Shown in pieces: positions 44,935 through 55,492 of a stretch of 64,000 bases of DNA. The position numbers and the translations under genes were made by a program. The stretch covers positions 372,001-436,000 of the forward strand of contig JANVFP010000020.1 of the NCBI GenBank assembly GCA_027919835.1, in the 5' to 3' direction. The notes under the pieces were generated by a model. The model had not been told where the DNA came from. It saw only the letters and a program-made list of their open reading frames with translations, and ran no database searches. Within the stretch, counting starts at the first letter, position 1, and each line of letters starts with the position of its first letter. Source of the DNA: Lentinula raphanica. Its lineage: Eukaryota; Basidiomycota; Agaricomycetes; Agaricales; Omphalotaceae.

Positions 44935-46809
44935 CTAGTTTCCCGACTCATTACTGTACACCGTTGCAACATTGTTGCTAGATCTCCCCTGGGAAGATTC
45001 AACTACGTTGGCAAGGTACAACCAAGTAGGATCCCCCAACTGATCTGTATAATCCTCTTCATCGGGGATTAGATCATTGTATAACGTCGCCAAAACAGGC
45101 CAGTTCTTGCTCTGAGCATATTTCACGATCTTTTGGTATCGAGTTTCCGGACCAAAGTTATTTGGTAACGGAGATCCATCTTTCAGCTTAAGACGTTTGG
45201 ATCCTTGAGACTCCGGCATCACCCAGCCTTTCCCAAGGAGTTCCATGAACAAGGGACAGTTACTCATCATATGATCTGGTCCTCGACACAAGAAACACGT
45301 TCGATCTGGCATTCCTTGGCCTGGAGGGGGATTACATTAAGGATCCCTCGACCCTGCCCACTGGTTCCGGGATTACTACTACCAGAAAAGCCAGGTCTGG
45401 GCTGGGGTCGCATTCCAGCATCCGATTTTCCTGCCCTAACATCATTGAGCAATTGCTGCAACGACGTCAGTTCATCCTGAAAACGCGTCTTAAGATTCCC
45501 CATTTCTTTGAGCATCAACGACGATTTGTCCACATTTTCCACAAAGGCACGTTCATGGTCCTCTGCCTGTTCCTGCTTAACACTAGATCTAGTGTCTGTA
45601 GCAAAGAAACGGGTCAGATCTGGCGTTTCCTCTTTAGCAGCTGCTGGGGTAACCACCGGAATATAGATCCCTCCCTAGAGTTGGTCTCTGCATTCAGGAC
45701 AGCTCCATCCGTTCCAGTAAAGGTCTGGTATAGTGATTCGAGAGGGGGCTGCCTAGCCACAGCCTCTGCAGCACTTTTCCATTCCGAGAACGTATATGGA
45801 TCATCCGTACGCCGTTTCGCAAGTTTCGAGTTGGGGACCTGATGCTGAACTCGTTTCGAGACAGCTTTTCTCAGGTTTCCATCGAATGCTGATAGAAAGA
45901 CCGACACCAATTCATGGTTTCCAATCGCCGGGGCGGTTTCAACAACTTATTGGCCTCGACTTCGAACAACATACAATAGATCAACAGCTCAGATCCATCC
46001 TCGACTCTCAATGGTCGAAACCTCTGAACCAATTCCAGCATAGCTTTCTTGGAACCCAGGGGTTTGCCAAAGATAGACGGGAACCGCTCAATCATGGCTC
46101 GAAGGAATTGATCTGCATCCTCCTTTCCTTCCTCTGCTCCAGGGAGATGCTCTAAGGCCTGCTTCGTCTGGAGGGTCATCCATCCAAAGATCCTTTGCAT
46201 CTTCACCTTCTCAGAGGTCACACCCGTGGCTTGGAACGTCGTTAGACAGAACCTCATCCATTCAGGCATTTGGATCGGATCAGCTAGATCCAAGATCATA
46301 GCCGTTTTATGAGTGGCAGGGAACTTCGCATTGTTGTATTCCCCTTGCTCTTCAGGAGACAACGCAGGAGGTCCCAACAGTTTGAGGATATCCACTGGAG
46401 CCTCGTTTGCACCTTGTGCATTTTGGTCATTTTGTGTAGTACTCATCGTTATATTTGGTATTCTGTTCCCAAACACGATACGTTGCAAGTCAAAAGAAAT
46501 AGAGTTTGGTAATGTAGGATTCAAACTAGTCAAATCGACTGGTTCAGCAGTAACTGCCTGACGTCTACTGCTTCCTTGCACTACACCAGATCTGTTCGTT
46601 CTTGGAACTTCAGAAGCAGATCTAGCAGCAGTCCCGTTATCTGGATTGCTCTTTGCTCGTCCGAGGTTCTTCGGATCGTAGACAGGAACCGTAGGCTTCT
46701 TTGTAACACGTTTTCTTTTATCCGGGGCTTGCACCTCTGGATCAAAGTAATCTAAAGAACCTGCGTTCTTCGACGTCCGAGACTCCCTTGGAGCTATTTT
46801 TAAGATCAA
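44935..46809 (-). CDS. gag: Gag with CCHC zinc knuckle
   Basis: The frame starts near 46809; the ATG of MSTTQNDQNAQGANEAPVD near 46446 is another candidate. The capsid-like part includes WMRFCLTTFQATGVTSEK, FGWMTLQTKQALEHLPG, then HELVSVFLSAFDGNLRKAV. The nucleocapsid knuckle CFLCRGPDHMMSNC (about 45300-45255) has C-x2-C-x4-H-x4-C. Frame breaks near 45935, 45660 and 45330 are all of the −1 type, next to short homopolymers. It ends NESGN* at 44935. It would form the particle that packages the RNA. Confidence 0.75.
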
Positions 46810-46883
46810 ACAAAGTTCGACCTAAGGCAATGGTTTGAGAAATCGATAGATCTCTCGAGTTCGTTCCAAAATATAGATTCCAC

Positions 46884-46901
46884 CCCTCGCGGTGGGCTCC
46901 A
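46884..46901 (-). promoter_or_regulatory. Primer-binding site
   Basis: Two bases inside the 5' LTR the sense strand reads TGGAGCCCACCGCGAGGG, complementary to a tRNA 3' end finishing ...GGGCTCCA. This fits minus-strand priming by a host tRNA. I cannot name the tRNA. Confidence 0.8.
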
Positions 46902-46903
46902 GA

Positions 46904-48595
46904 TAACGAGGATATGAAGGGTGCAACTTAATGCTTCGTTGGATAGATCTAATGACCTAGTGACTTTATCACTGAACACTGATCACCAATATACTTCTTA
47001 TGTCGTTTGTCAAATGTATTTAAGCGAGGTGTGGGGCGTTGTCAGAGATTCCGCACGATCTTATACCTTAGAACGAACTGGTAGTCTTAAAAGATCTACT
47101 GGATCTGCAATACAGGTCAACAGAGCGAAGTGACACGGAAGTACAGATCTTTTGATCTGGACTCGAAGGGGGTGAGTGATCCACTCAAAGGGTTTACAAG
47201 GAACGAAAGAACTCGTATAGATCAGACTTTATGACCACACAAATACTATCAGAACCAGGTTGAAGATCTACTGATCACCGATCACAGGAAACCTTCCACA
47301 GCTCGTATGGATCACCGATCACCACACGTCTGCTTGAACAGAGCCACCGAAACTCTGAACGCTCACTTGGAACAACCGAGAACCAAGCCCTCTGTATCTC
47401 CACGATAGGAGTCTACCTTCGATTCAAATCTAGCTGAGACTTTATCAACTGACAAGATATCGGGCCTAACGAGATGAGAATTTCACAACCACTTTCGAAG
47501 ACCGCCCGGCTTACAAAGCCTTTACTCCTCACGTATGAGAGCAAAGGTTAGCTAGTCAGAGAAACTGGGCACAAAACCTGAATATATTTTTGTAGGCTAC
47601 GTCCTTAAGTACTTCTACGAAGAGATCTGTAGCCAATTTACTATTTTATGGAATAGATCTATAGATTTGAGAGAACGGAGTCCGAGATCTGATACAAATA
47701 AGGAAAGATAGGACGAGAAACGATACAAACACCAGAGAAACAGAGAGTAAAAAGGATAAAAACAAGTAAAATGTCCATTTCTGGTGGTCCTTCGTCGAGA
47801 TCTAGTTGCCTGACCTTCGAATCCGGACCTGGTCTGTGCGTCCATCCACATGCTGGTGGTTAAAGGGCACGGATAAGCTCCTGCACAGGTAACTCAAACG
47901 TTTCCTCATTTGATTCCGCTATGTGAACGGTTGTATGCCTCTCCAACTGAATGGGAGTACATATAAAGGGGGGAAACCTGTCCCAATAGGTTCGTTTGGC
48001 TTCTAGCTTTCCAACATATGCATATATCGAATAGATCCAGAGGTTTAACAATGGTGAAGTCGAAAGATCTACCCTTGCAACACTCCTGGTCAAAGCTGTA
48101 CATCTCAGGCGTCTATTTCCCATTTAGGAAACGTCCACATGTAACTGGGATGATACACTTTGGTTGTTTCTCCGTTTAGTCACATTCCTGCGACCTGATC
48201 CATCCCGAAACTCGATCTAAGTGAACAGATCTGTTGAGTCTGGGCCTTGAATAATCCATCCCCACTGGTAATACGAATAGATCTATTGGTTCTAAGCTCG
48301 TCTCGGTGCAGTATCATACTCAGTTGGCCGTTAGGCGTTGAAAACTAAGTTGATAATCCCTTGATAGCTCATATCAGAGGTGGCTTTGTCTTGAAGGACT
48401 CCCCGACCAAGGGACTCGAGTGTTAACTCTTATTATTCGTCAGGATGTGTTTTCCTGTCTGGATCTGACGTCCTGGCATTAACATGATACAAGTTTGACT
48501 GTCAGCTCGGGCTCACTACAGTCCTTTAGTACTTTACAAGGCTCTAATCGTTAAAATTAGGCCATTGCATGCCTGCACGCAAAATGGGCGTATTA
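46904..48595 (-). repeat. 5' LTR (1692 bp)
   Basis: Twin of 31508-33200, one base shorter. It should hold the retrotransposon promoter; no TATA position can be assigned with confidence. Followed on the plus strand by GCGT (48596-48599), the target duplication. Confidence 0.92.
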
Positions 48596-48599
48596 GCGT

Positions 48600-50927
48600 C
48601 TCGACTTTTCTGTCATGAAACTCATATGTGTTCAAGGCATTGCACCGAATGTCCTCGATTCCAATGAGTGGAACGAGCTAATCTCTGTCGCTACCAAGAA
48701 CTGGCTCAAGGCTACACACTCCGATATCTTTGAAGAAAGGCACATTCCGAATGAGGCATCCCATATTCGACAACTCACGATCGAGCTGCTCCGCAAAGAG
48801 CACAACCTTACGCTCACATTTGATGGCAGTGATACTCGAGGTGGTGACTCCATCTATACAGCACACGCCACTACAGCGGATCGGAAGACCTACTTTCTGA
48901 ATTACTATGAGGGCACTGATGAGCATCATACTGGGGAATGGGTCGAAGAATTCATCCTCAACGTGCGTCTTTCACAAAATTCAATTCCTCAGTACTCATG
49001 CTATTTCTCTGATAGTCAATGGATCTCGTTGGCCACCAACATTTTGGTGCAGTCTGTTCAGACGATACAGGCAATACGCACAAGGGACGCTACAATATGA
49101 AGAACCAAGTCACCTCAATCCTGAATCTTCGCGATGCTTGCCATTTCATCCACAACATGTCGAAGGATATCACCAATCTTCCGGAATTCGTGGAGGTACA
49201 TATTCGATTGACTACATGACATGTCCATACTGATGATATGCTGTAGATGAAGGAGACATTGTGCGACACAATCAAACTATTCAGTCAATCCAAGTATTCG
49301 GCGCGACTATTGAAAAAGGAACGGCTTGAGGACAACATCATGCAAGGGCTTGTGAAAATTGGAAAAACACGTTTCGCCACTCACTATAGTGCATCAGCTG
49401 CACTCGATAAGTGTTTTGACTATATACAGCAACTTATCTATGATAAAAAAAGTCGTTCCAAAGGTCTGTCACTCTACACTCTGTGAAATCTACAAAGCTG
49501 ACCCGGTCTTTGAAGAACAAGGATATCACCAAGACATTCACCGGTCAGAGGTCAAGCCTAAAGTTCAAACTTGTCCTTGCGCAGTACAACAAAATTATGG
49601 AGCCTCTCGCACGCTCGATCTGGTCATTGGAAGCCGTTCACATGAATCCAGCGGATGTCTACCTCTTCTGGCTGGCAATGGGTACCGAACTTCAATCCTT
49701 GTTTGATAAAGATGAGGATGACACTGGGATTGAACCTCAACTTGCACGAAAAGTCATTCAAATCTTCAATCACCGCTTTCGAGTCTTTATCAATCAAGCA
49801 CCAGATGACGTGTACTTCACAACACTTTACTTGGATCCTCGTAAGTCGTTAACCACATACAGTGGCAGGTACTGATCAGTGAAATCAGGCTTTGTTGATT
49901 CCGACTTATTGAAGAAATCTGGAATGATCTCGTCAAGCAGCCTCACAGTCGTTCTTCCTGCACCATCCTCCGGGCTCAAAGATGATGCTCCCGAGGCAGA
50001 AACAACACCCAGTCCTAGTGCATATCGGCGAGTAAAGAGAGCGCTGAAAGGTATATTGCGCGGTGAGGTTGATATGTATCGCAGCTATGGCGATTTGTCG
50101 AGTATCGCCGCTCTTGTAAAGGCTCGAGGATCAGTTCAAGCGCTTGTCAGCGAATTTGTACCGCAGTTGGTTGCATACTCGCGAAGGGAGTATCCATTTA
50201 CAGATATGGTTTCAAAATCTACGCTACAATGGTGGCAAGATTTACTTCTCCATCCAAAAGGATGTGTTCTAGCGGTATGTCAATACTTCTTCATGCATGG
50301 CTCATCACTGAATACTGTCTAGTTTTGTGCAGTCAAGTTATACTCGACACTTGCGAATTCAATGCCAGATGAACACTGGGGTTCCCACAAGACTCGTATC
50401 AATACTCCATCACGCAACAAACAGAGCGCCAGCACTATTGCACGAATAATAGAAGTCGGTGAATGGTACAGTACTCATCAGGTAATGTGCTGCTATCTTA
50501 CACTTGCAAGTCACTTAAACATGGGTGGTGTTTGTAGAAGCCAGAAAAACCTCGCAAAAAACCTCAGGTGAGATTCTCAACCATCTCTGAGAATCAATCC
50601 AAAACACAGGCAACCGACTGTACTCAGTCAGATGGTGAAATGGAGTTGCAAGAGGCGCTCGAGTCTCAGGTTGAGGTTGAAGGCAAGGATCAGGATGAGG
50701 ATGAACCTGGAGAGGGATTTGATGCTGGTATAGTTGAGTCTGAGTCGATTGAACTCGATGAGGACATCAACCTTGGGTCCAAAATTCTTCGACGGGTCAT
50801 ACCAAAGGAAGCCTTGGATGGACCCGGTGTCGTACTCCAAGCCTTTGCACTGCCGGAAACTGTTGAAGATGATGTGGCTACAGTTGAACATCATGATACA
50901 AACGGTATTGATTGGGATAACATATAG
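48600..50927 (+). CDS. hAT transposase, 3' exons (DUF659/RNase H-like and C-terminal part)
   Basis: Continues the frame broken at 31507: RLDFSVMKLICVQGIAPNVL, ELLRKEHNLTLTFDGSDTRG (first catalytic Asp region, about 48830), HFGAVCSDDTGNTHKGR (about 49045, second Asp region), DACHFIHNMSKDITNLPEF, KIGKTRFATHYSASAALDKC, and MEPLARSIWSLEAVHMNPAD. Then STLQWWQDLLLHP..CVLA and FCAVKLYSTLANSMPDEHWG give the C-terminal hAT region with the Glu side of the active site. An acidic tail ends at 50927 (IDWDNI). Introns of 45-60 nt occur near 48965, 49193, 49465, 49840, 50275, 50480 and 50540. Only the segment near 49450-49500 is hard to join. Apart from the retrotransposon it could once have been functional. 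Confidence 0.8.
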
Positions 50928-51292
50928 TTTTGCAATTCTTCACATAGTGTATGTTATTAACATGTTAAAAAAGGCTTTCGAAACATGTTATTATCTTTCT
51001 TTACACTGATGTTAATATACTGTTAATAACCCATGTTAATTAAGGCCTCCAGAGACCCATTGTTAATAACTATGTTACTAACACAGTGAATCTTTCCTAA
51101 CATTACCCTAGGCTTGTGGGCACAAGTTGTATATTCATTCAAGTCTTTGCTTCTGATCTTGTCCATGTACATATAGCAGAAGTACGTTGAGGAAGGTTGA
51201 GGATAAGAAAGTACTTGAGTTCAATGCCAAGCTTTGTGGCATTGATATTGAGCCGTTAACGGCCATCATTTACTTGGAAATTTTTTGAATTG
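50928..51292. other. hAT 3' non-coding region
   Basis: No gene. GTTAATAAC-type motifs recur at 51024-51090 and match GTTAATAACCCAG near the other end (30233), probably subterminal repeats of the hAT element. Confidence 0.4.
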
Positions 51293-51468
51293 CATTTGAA
51301 ACTCCGAAGTAGCTCTCAGTGGGGCCCTTGTTAAGTCCAGACTTCTCCCAGAGAGAACGACTTCATCTTCTCTCTCGAGAATTCTGGCTCGCGAGACTAT
51401 TGACCTTCAAGCTTGCAGCTGTGCAGACCCAACGTTACCTAGCGTAACTCATATACGTCGCGACACGA

Positions 51469-51878
51469 ATGGACTCGGATACAGCCCTAGTCGTAGGAGG
51501 TGGAGCTGTCGCCGCCCTTCTAGCCGCTCGTCTTCTACTACGTCGAGGAGGCAGAGGCGCTTCAGAGCAATGGGTAAAAGGTGGATTCAAGGCCAAGATG
51601 GACAGGACAGAGGCACTTTCGGTGTTGGGTCTCAAGTGCGTATATTTTTCTTTCTGTATCTTCACGTATTCACCGCCAGTTCAATTCTGTTCTGTTCTGT
51701 TCTGTTCATACGTGTTCAAAATTCAAATAGAGAAGGCCCAAAACTACGCTCCCAGCTAAAGGATGCCCATCGACAAATCATGCTTGCTAACCATCCAGAT
51801 AGAGGAGGCTCACCGTATATCGCCAGTAAGATTAATGAAGCGAAGGACCTCCTAGAAAAGCAGGATAAGAGACGGTAG
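51469..51878 (+). CDS. PAM18: Mitochondrial import motor J-protein (Pam18/Tim14)
   Basis: Two exons, 51469-51635 and 51731-51878, give 104 aa. A transmembrane helix ([19 protein letters not shown]) occupies residues 5-23, then a Gly-rich linker ([14 protein letters not shown]) and a C-terminal J domain with [30 protein letters not shown] and [10 protein letters not shown]. The HPD motif that stimulates mtHsp70 is intact. Length and layout match Tim14, the inner-membrane subunit of the PAM motor that drives matrix protein import. The 95-nt intron has a TTCTG repeat near 51690. The ATG lies about 140 bp from the right end of the hAT element, so its promoter must lie mostly within or next to transposon DNA. 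Confidence 0.9.
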
Positions 51879-52764
51879 CTATTGGCGAGCTTACTATGTG
51901 CTGCAATGTTTTGGAAAGGACGTCCATAAATCATCTAGGATCTCTTCCCCTTCCACGCACCCACACGTATATTCTAATGTGTCGCCTGAGACCTACTTTT
52001 CGAATGTGAAACAAAAAGCGAAGGCAAGGTACTATATGTTCAAACTCACTGTGACTTCCGGTCGTCGTCGTCGTCGTCTCACTAAACACCAACATAAGTT
52101 ACAAAAGATCCCCCGAGCTCTCATGTTCTCCTCGAACTCGCAAGTTGTATCTTCGCATGTGGAAGAAAAGGCTAGCTACTACCAAAGCGCTGAAGTATGT
52201 AATTGCGGTTCTGATGGCTGCTTCAGAAAATGGGGCAGTACAGTCGAAAGAAAAAGACAGAATGGTTCAAGTCGAAAATGTCAGAGTAATAAGGGAATAG
52301 GTTTGTAGAAATATCAGATCATTATTGAAAGGTGTCCTGGGATGGGTAGCGTAGGCGTCGTCCTCTATGAACAGAGACAGCCATTCGTACTAGCCAGGCA
52401 TCGTATGCGTCTAACATGATGAATGGAGCCGATGGGAATGAATACAAGTAGATGTTGGCAATCCATAGTCTATGACGAGAATGAACGCACTCGTAGAAAC
52501 TGCACCTGCACCGCGCTCTAGAGTTCACCTCCACGAGATGGGGTCAACAGCCGTTCACGAATATAATGGCGGCATGATTGGAATGGTCCTCTCGGATATC
52601 TCGAAGTCCTTGCTCCCGGTTTCTATATGATTGACCCCATCTGTGTGATGTTCAGCTAGATCGAGAGATTGAGGGGAAGGACAAGGAATGCTCGGTCTCA
52701 AATCGAGCATTTTGAGGAAAGGATCCATGTGTGGGTAATGTCAAGTTTGGCCAGAAGAATGGTA
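51879..52764. other. Intergenic, no convincing gene
   Basis: An open frame 51898-52308 with an Arg run (GRRRRRL, from a CGT repeat at 52062-52076) lacks any recognisable feature and probably is the 3' flank of PAM18. A minus-strand frame 52534-52322 is equally unsupported. Confidence 0.4.
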
Positions 52765-53899
52765 TCACCCTGCATCGTTCGTTCGTATCGCCCAGAATGC
52801 GAACCCGATATCAAACCCGTCGCCATATCCCTTCTCTCTATAGTCCTTGGAATACCGGGCTCTCAGGGACATATACCCCTCAAAAACCTGCATCACCCTC
52901 CCATCTTCATCAACCTTCTCCCAAACACAACTGAGGTTAAAATTCCCAGCCGACTCTAACACCCCATCCTCTTTCGCTCTCGATGCCGAGACGCCAGTCT
53001 TCCCACTCACACCTGGAACCTTTCCCGCACGAGAGACGTCCGAGTTGTGTCGGGTCACGAAACACTCTCGTTCATGGTCCCGGTAGAACACCTGGCTCAC
53101 GTGTGAGATCCTCGTCAGCTCGATCTCGTACGGGCGTTCGGAGACTGGGTCACAGAGGACGGGGACGAGGGCAGAGCCGAATTTACGGCCGTAGGGTGTG
53201 GTAGGGAGGGAGATGCGCGCGGTGAGTTTTTCGGTGGTGGATTCTGAACGGAGAGCTTGGTAGAGGGATTCGTACTGTGCTTCCTTGGAACCTTCGGGCC
53301 AGTAGATCTGGCAGAGGTCTTGGTGATCCATGGCGTAGACATCGAAAGAACCGATGTAGGAGCATGGAGGGGTAGGTGTGGCGGGGATGATGGGAGGGAG
53401 GTTAGGAGCAGTTGTCGATTGTAAGGTGCTAGTGCTCTGTATTTGAAACGATGAGATGAGAATGTACTTCGATATCAATGATAATTGTACTAACGATGGT
53501 TTTACGTTTAGAGACCTGCGATGCTGATATCAGCATACGTTTATCTGATTCTTGCTAATTGATAGGGTTATTAGATCCAGCAATTTTGAGCATGATGAGA
53601 ACGAAAGCACATACCTCATAGTTCGAACTGTTGAACGCCACAACCTTGCGAGCTCGTTTTGGAGGTCTTTCCTCGTGCACCACAAGCATGTTATCCTCTT
53701 CACTATCTGCTTCGTGAACACGCTTGGTAGCTCTCGTCGGTGGTATGACAATAACGAGACCTTTCGCAGACTTGGCGGAGGTCGGTGTGTTCTCGTGGTT
53801 ACGGGCAGTGGCAGGCTTTCCGGTGCGATTAGGAATCCTGATGATGTTCTTTCCTTGAGATTTGATTTTGGGACCTATGACTCGGATTGTGCGATTCAT
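52765..53899 (-). CDS. Unknown protein, about 317 aa
   Basis: Exon 1 runs 53899-53615 (MNRTIRVIGPKIKSQGK...), basic with a Lys/Arg patch (RPPKRARKVVAF, NLS-like). A 178-nt intron (GTATGT...ACAG) leads to exon 2, 53436-52765. Exon 2 starts STSTLQSTTAPNLPP, has a Pro/Thr-rich linker, then a folded part with CSYIGSFDVYAMDHQDLCQI, LPTTPYGRKFGSALVPVL, RISHVSQVFYRDHERECFVT, FNLSCVWEKVDEDGRVMQVF and GDGFDIGFAFWAIR. No family recognised. The beta-rich pattern and lack of repeats suggest an ordinary host gene. It converges with PAM18. Confidence 0.6.
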
Positions 53900-54478
53900 G
53901 ATAATTCTTGGTATCTTGCTCAAAGGTGTATACTGTGCAACGTCGAGCGAGTCAGTGTCGCCACAGTTTCGAAGATCAACTCGGGAATGTACTTACTGAT
54001 ATGACAGGCAAGTTTTAGTCTTCGGTGTTGGTAGGCAAGGTAGGATAGTGCTCAGGATGCTGAGGAGATGATAGAGAGAGTAAAAGAAGGTTTCTTGTTG
54101 GTCCAGCTTCATAATGACTTGTTGTTTATACACGCGCTACCGGATGGCCAATGCGGGAAAGCAACCACAAGCAGCCACAAGCGCCCGGTTATTGTTCTCA
54201 ACAGACGCTCACGAATCTCGACAGTAAAACAGTAAAATTCGACCCCCTCTGCTCTTAAAAAGTACATACTAGCTATGAGGCTACATACTTATGGTACGGT
54301 GCAGTTTGCGTGAGTGGAAGATTGGGAAACTTCCTTTCCTGTAGCCAGCATATGCAACTCAGGCCACACCAAACCTTTTCTCTTCTCTTCGAGTTGCTGT
54401 AGACCCGGCCCTAGTATCTGACCCCTCGCTAACTTCAGATGACACTATTCCTTGGCAGCAGGCCAATGAACCTCAATC
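53900..54478. other. Intergenic
   Basis: No gene is seen. From about 54270 begins the first copy of a tandem duplication (see 54270-55380). Confidence 0.4.
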
Positions 54479-55380
54479 TCAGCTGATGCAGGAGGGTTGA
54501 CTCAGAAATACTCCAATGTGAACACACGTAGTAAGTAAGCAGTAATGAGCACTTCCGATGTCATTCCGAACTTGACCATGTGCAGAGTCAAGTCGGTTAG
54601 TGGGGAGATCACTCTGCAAGTTTTCTTGTGCTCTGGTCAACTTTGTGCTGTTTGGCATTCTTTGGGGCAGCCTTAACGGGGCGATCTGAGCTTTGAACAT
54701 CATAAGCGCACGGTCATCGTAGTGCTACTACTAGACTGTAATCCACATCTCTGTGTTGAACGCACCGTCAAGTTACATCTCGCACAAGCCTTCAGTTTCG
54801 CCCTTCTCACCGCAAGCCACTACCTTCGCATGTCGGGTTCCAGCATCGTAAGAGGACTGTAGGCCTACTGCCACTCATGATTTCCTTCCAAAGGTCTGCT
54901 GTCCCTTTCGTGATCTTTCCGAATTTTCTCCCATATCTCTGGGTTTCGGAATGTGAAGATCGTACAACAGTGCGGTCTACTTCCATGCTAGGTTCTTTGT
55001 TTTTTTTCACAGACACTTATTAGCCTTAGCTTGACCTCCTCCTATGTTCTAAAAAGTGCATATCAGCGATGATGCTACAAAGGGTACAGTTCGTGCAAAC
55101 TCTATGAGTGGAAGATTGGGGAAACTTCCTTTCCTGTAGCCAGCATATGCATCTCAGTCAAGCCTTTTCTCTCCTCTCCGAACTCGTTGACTGTACTAGT
55201 AGCCCTTGGTATCCTGACTCCTCGCTGAATTCAGATGAACAGCGTTTCTTGGCAGATTCGTTCAGAACAGTTTCAGTCAGCGTCAGTATCAGCGGCTGAT
55301 GCAGGAGGGTTCACTCGGAGGTACTTTCAATGTGAACACACGTAAGTAAGCGATAATGAGCACCACAGAGTCAACGAAAG
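54270..55380. repeat. Tandem duplication of the MYND gene's 3' flank
   Basis: 54290-54540 and 55070-55345 are similar. Shared blocks are GAGTGGAAGATTGGG, AACTTCCTTTCCTGTAGCCA and GCTGATGCAGGAGGGTT, followed by TCAATGTGAACACACGTA-like sequence. The spacing is about 800 bp. It arose with the duplication of the MYND gene. Confidence 0.65.
54479..55016 (-). pseudogene. Decayed tandem copy of the MYND gene
   Basis: Similar to the first half of the MYND gene at 56469-55845. It shows LLRCWNPTCEGSG (about 54840), then a frame shift. The HWPEHKKTCKD-equivalent region is reduced to QPAENLQ-like sequence near 54640, and the match stops after the equivalent of TLRMVK. The rest of the gene is deleted, followed directly by the duplicated 3' flank. 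The zinc-binding pattern is destroyed. Confidence 0.65.
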
Positions 55381-55492
55381 CAACATACCCCACGAAGCTT
55401 CATCTTGTTACTCTTGTCATTCCGAACATCATTATTGATTTGAAGGCTATAGAGAAAGAGTCAAGTTATTGAGAGCTCGCCGAGTTATTGAA

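Larger units (their letters stand above)
31508..48595 (-). mobile_element. Ty3/Gypsy-like LTR retrotransposon carrying two antisense spliced genes
   Basis: A 17.1-kb element. Sense order on the minus strand: 5' LTR (48595-46904), primer-binding site, gag, protease, RT-RNase H, integrase, a 6-kb region with two plus-strand genes, polypurine tract, 3' LTR (33200-31508). The target duplication is GCGT (or AGCGT, depending on how one A is assigned) at 31503-31507 and 48595-48599. It sits in a hAT transposase exon. The LTRs differ at about three positions, so insertion is recent. RT before RNase H before integrase is the Gypsy order. The element is rich in AGATCT motifs throughout, including inside the antisense genes' introns. 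Confidence 0.9.
29881..51330 (+). mobile_element. hAT transposon, split by a 17-kb LTR retrotransposon
   Basis: The ends are inverted repeats of at least 28 bp sharing CCCCACTGAGAGCTACTTCG and GAGTTT (left 29881-29919, right 51293-51330). Without the retrotransposon the element is about 4.4 kb and carries one multi-exon transposase gene (30374-31507 and 48600-50927). I could not find a clean 8-bp target duplication, so the exact ends may differ by some bases. The right end lies only about 140 bp from the PAM18 start codon. Confidence 0.75.

Noticed and set aside
51898..52308. 136-codon frame downstream of PAM18
   Set aside because: No start context, domain or intron logic; Arg run comes from a CGT microsatellite.
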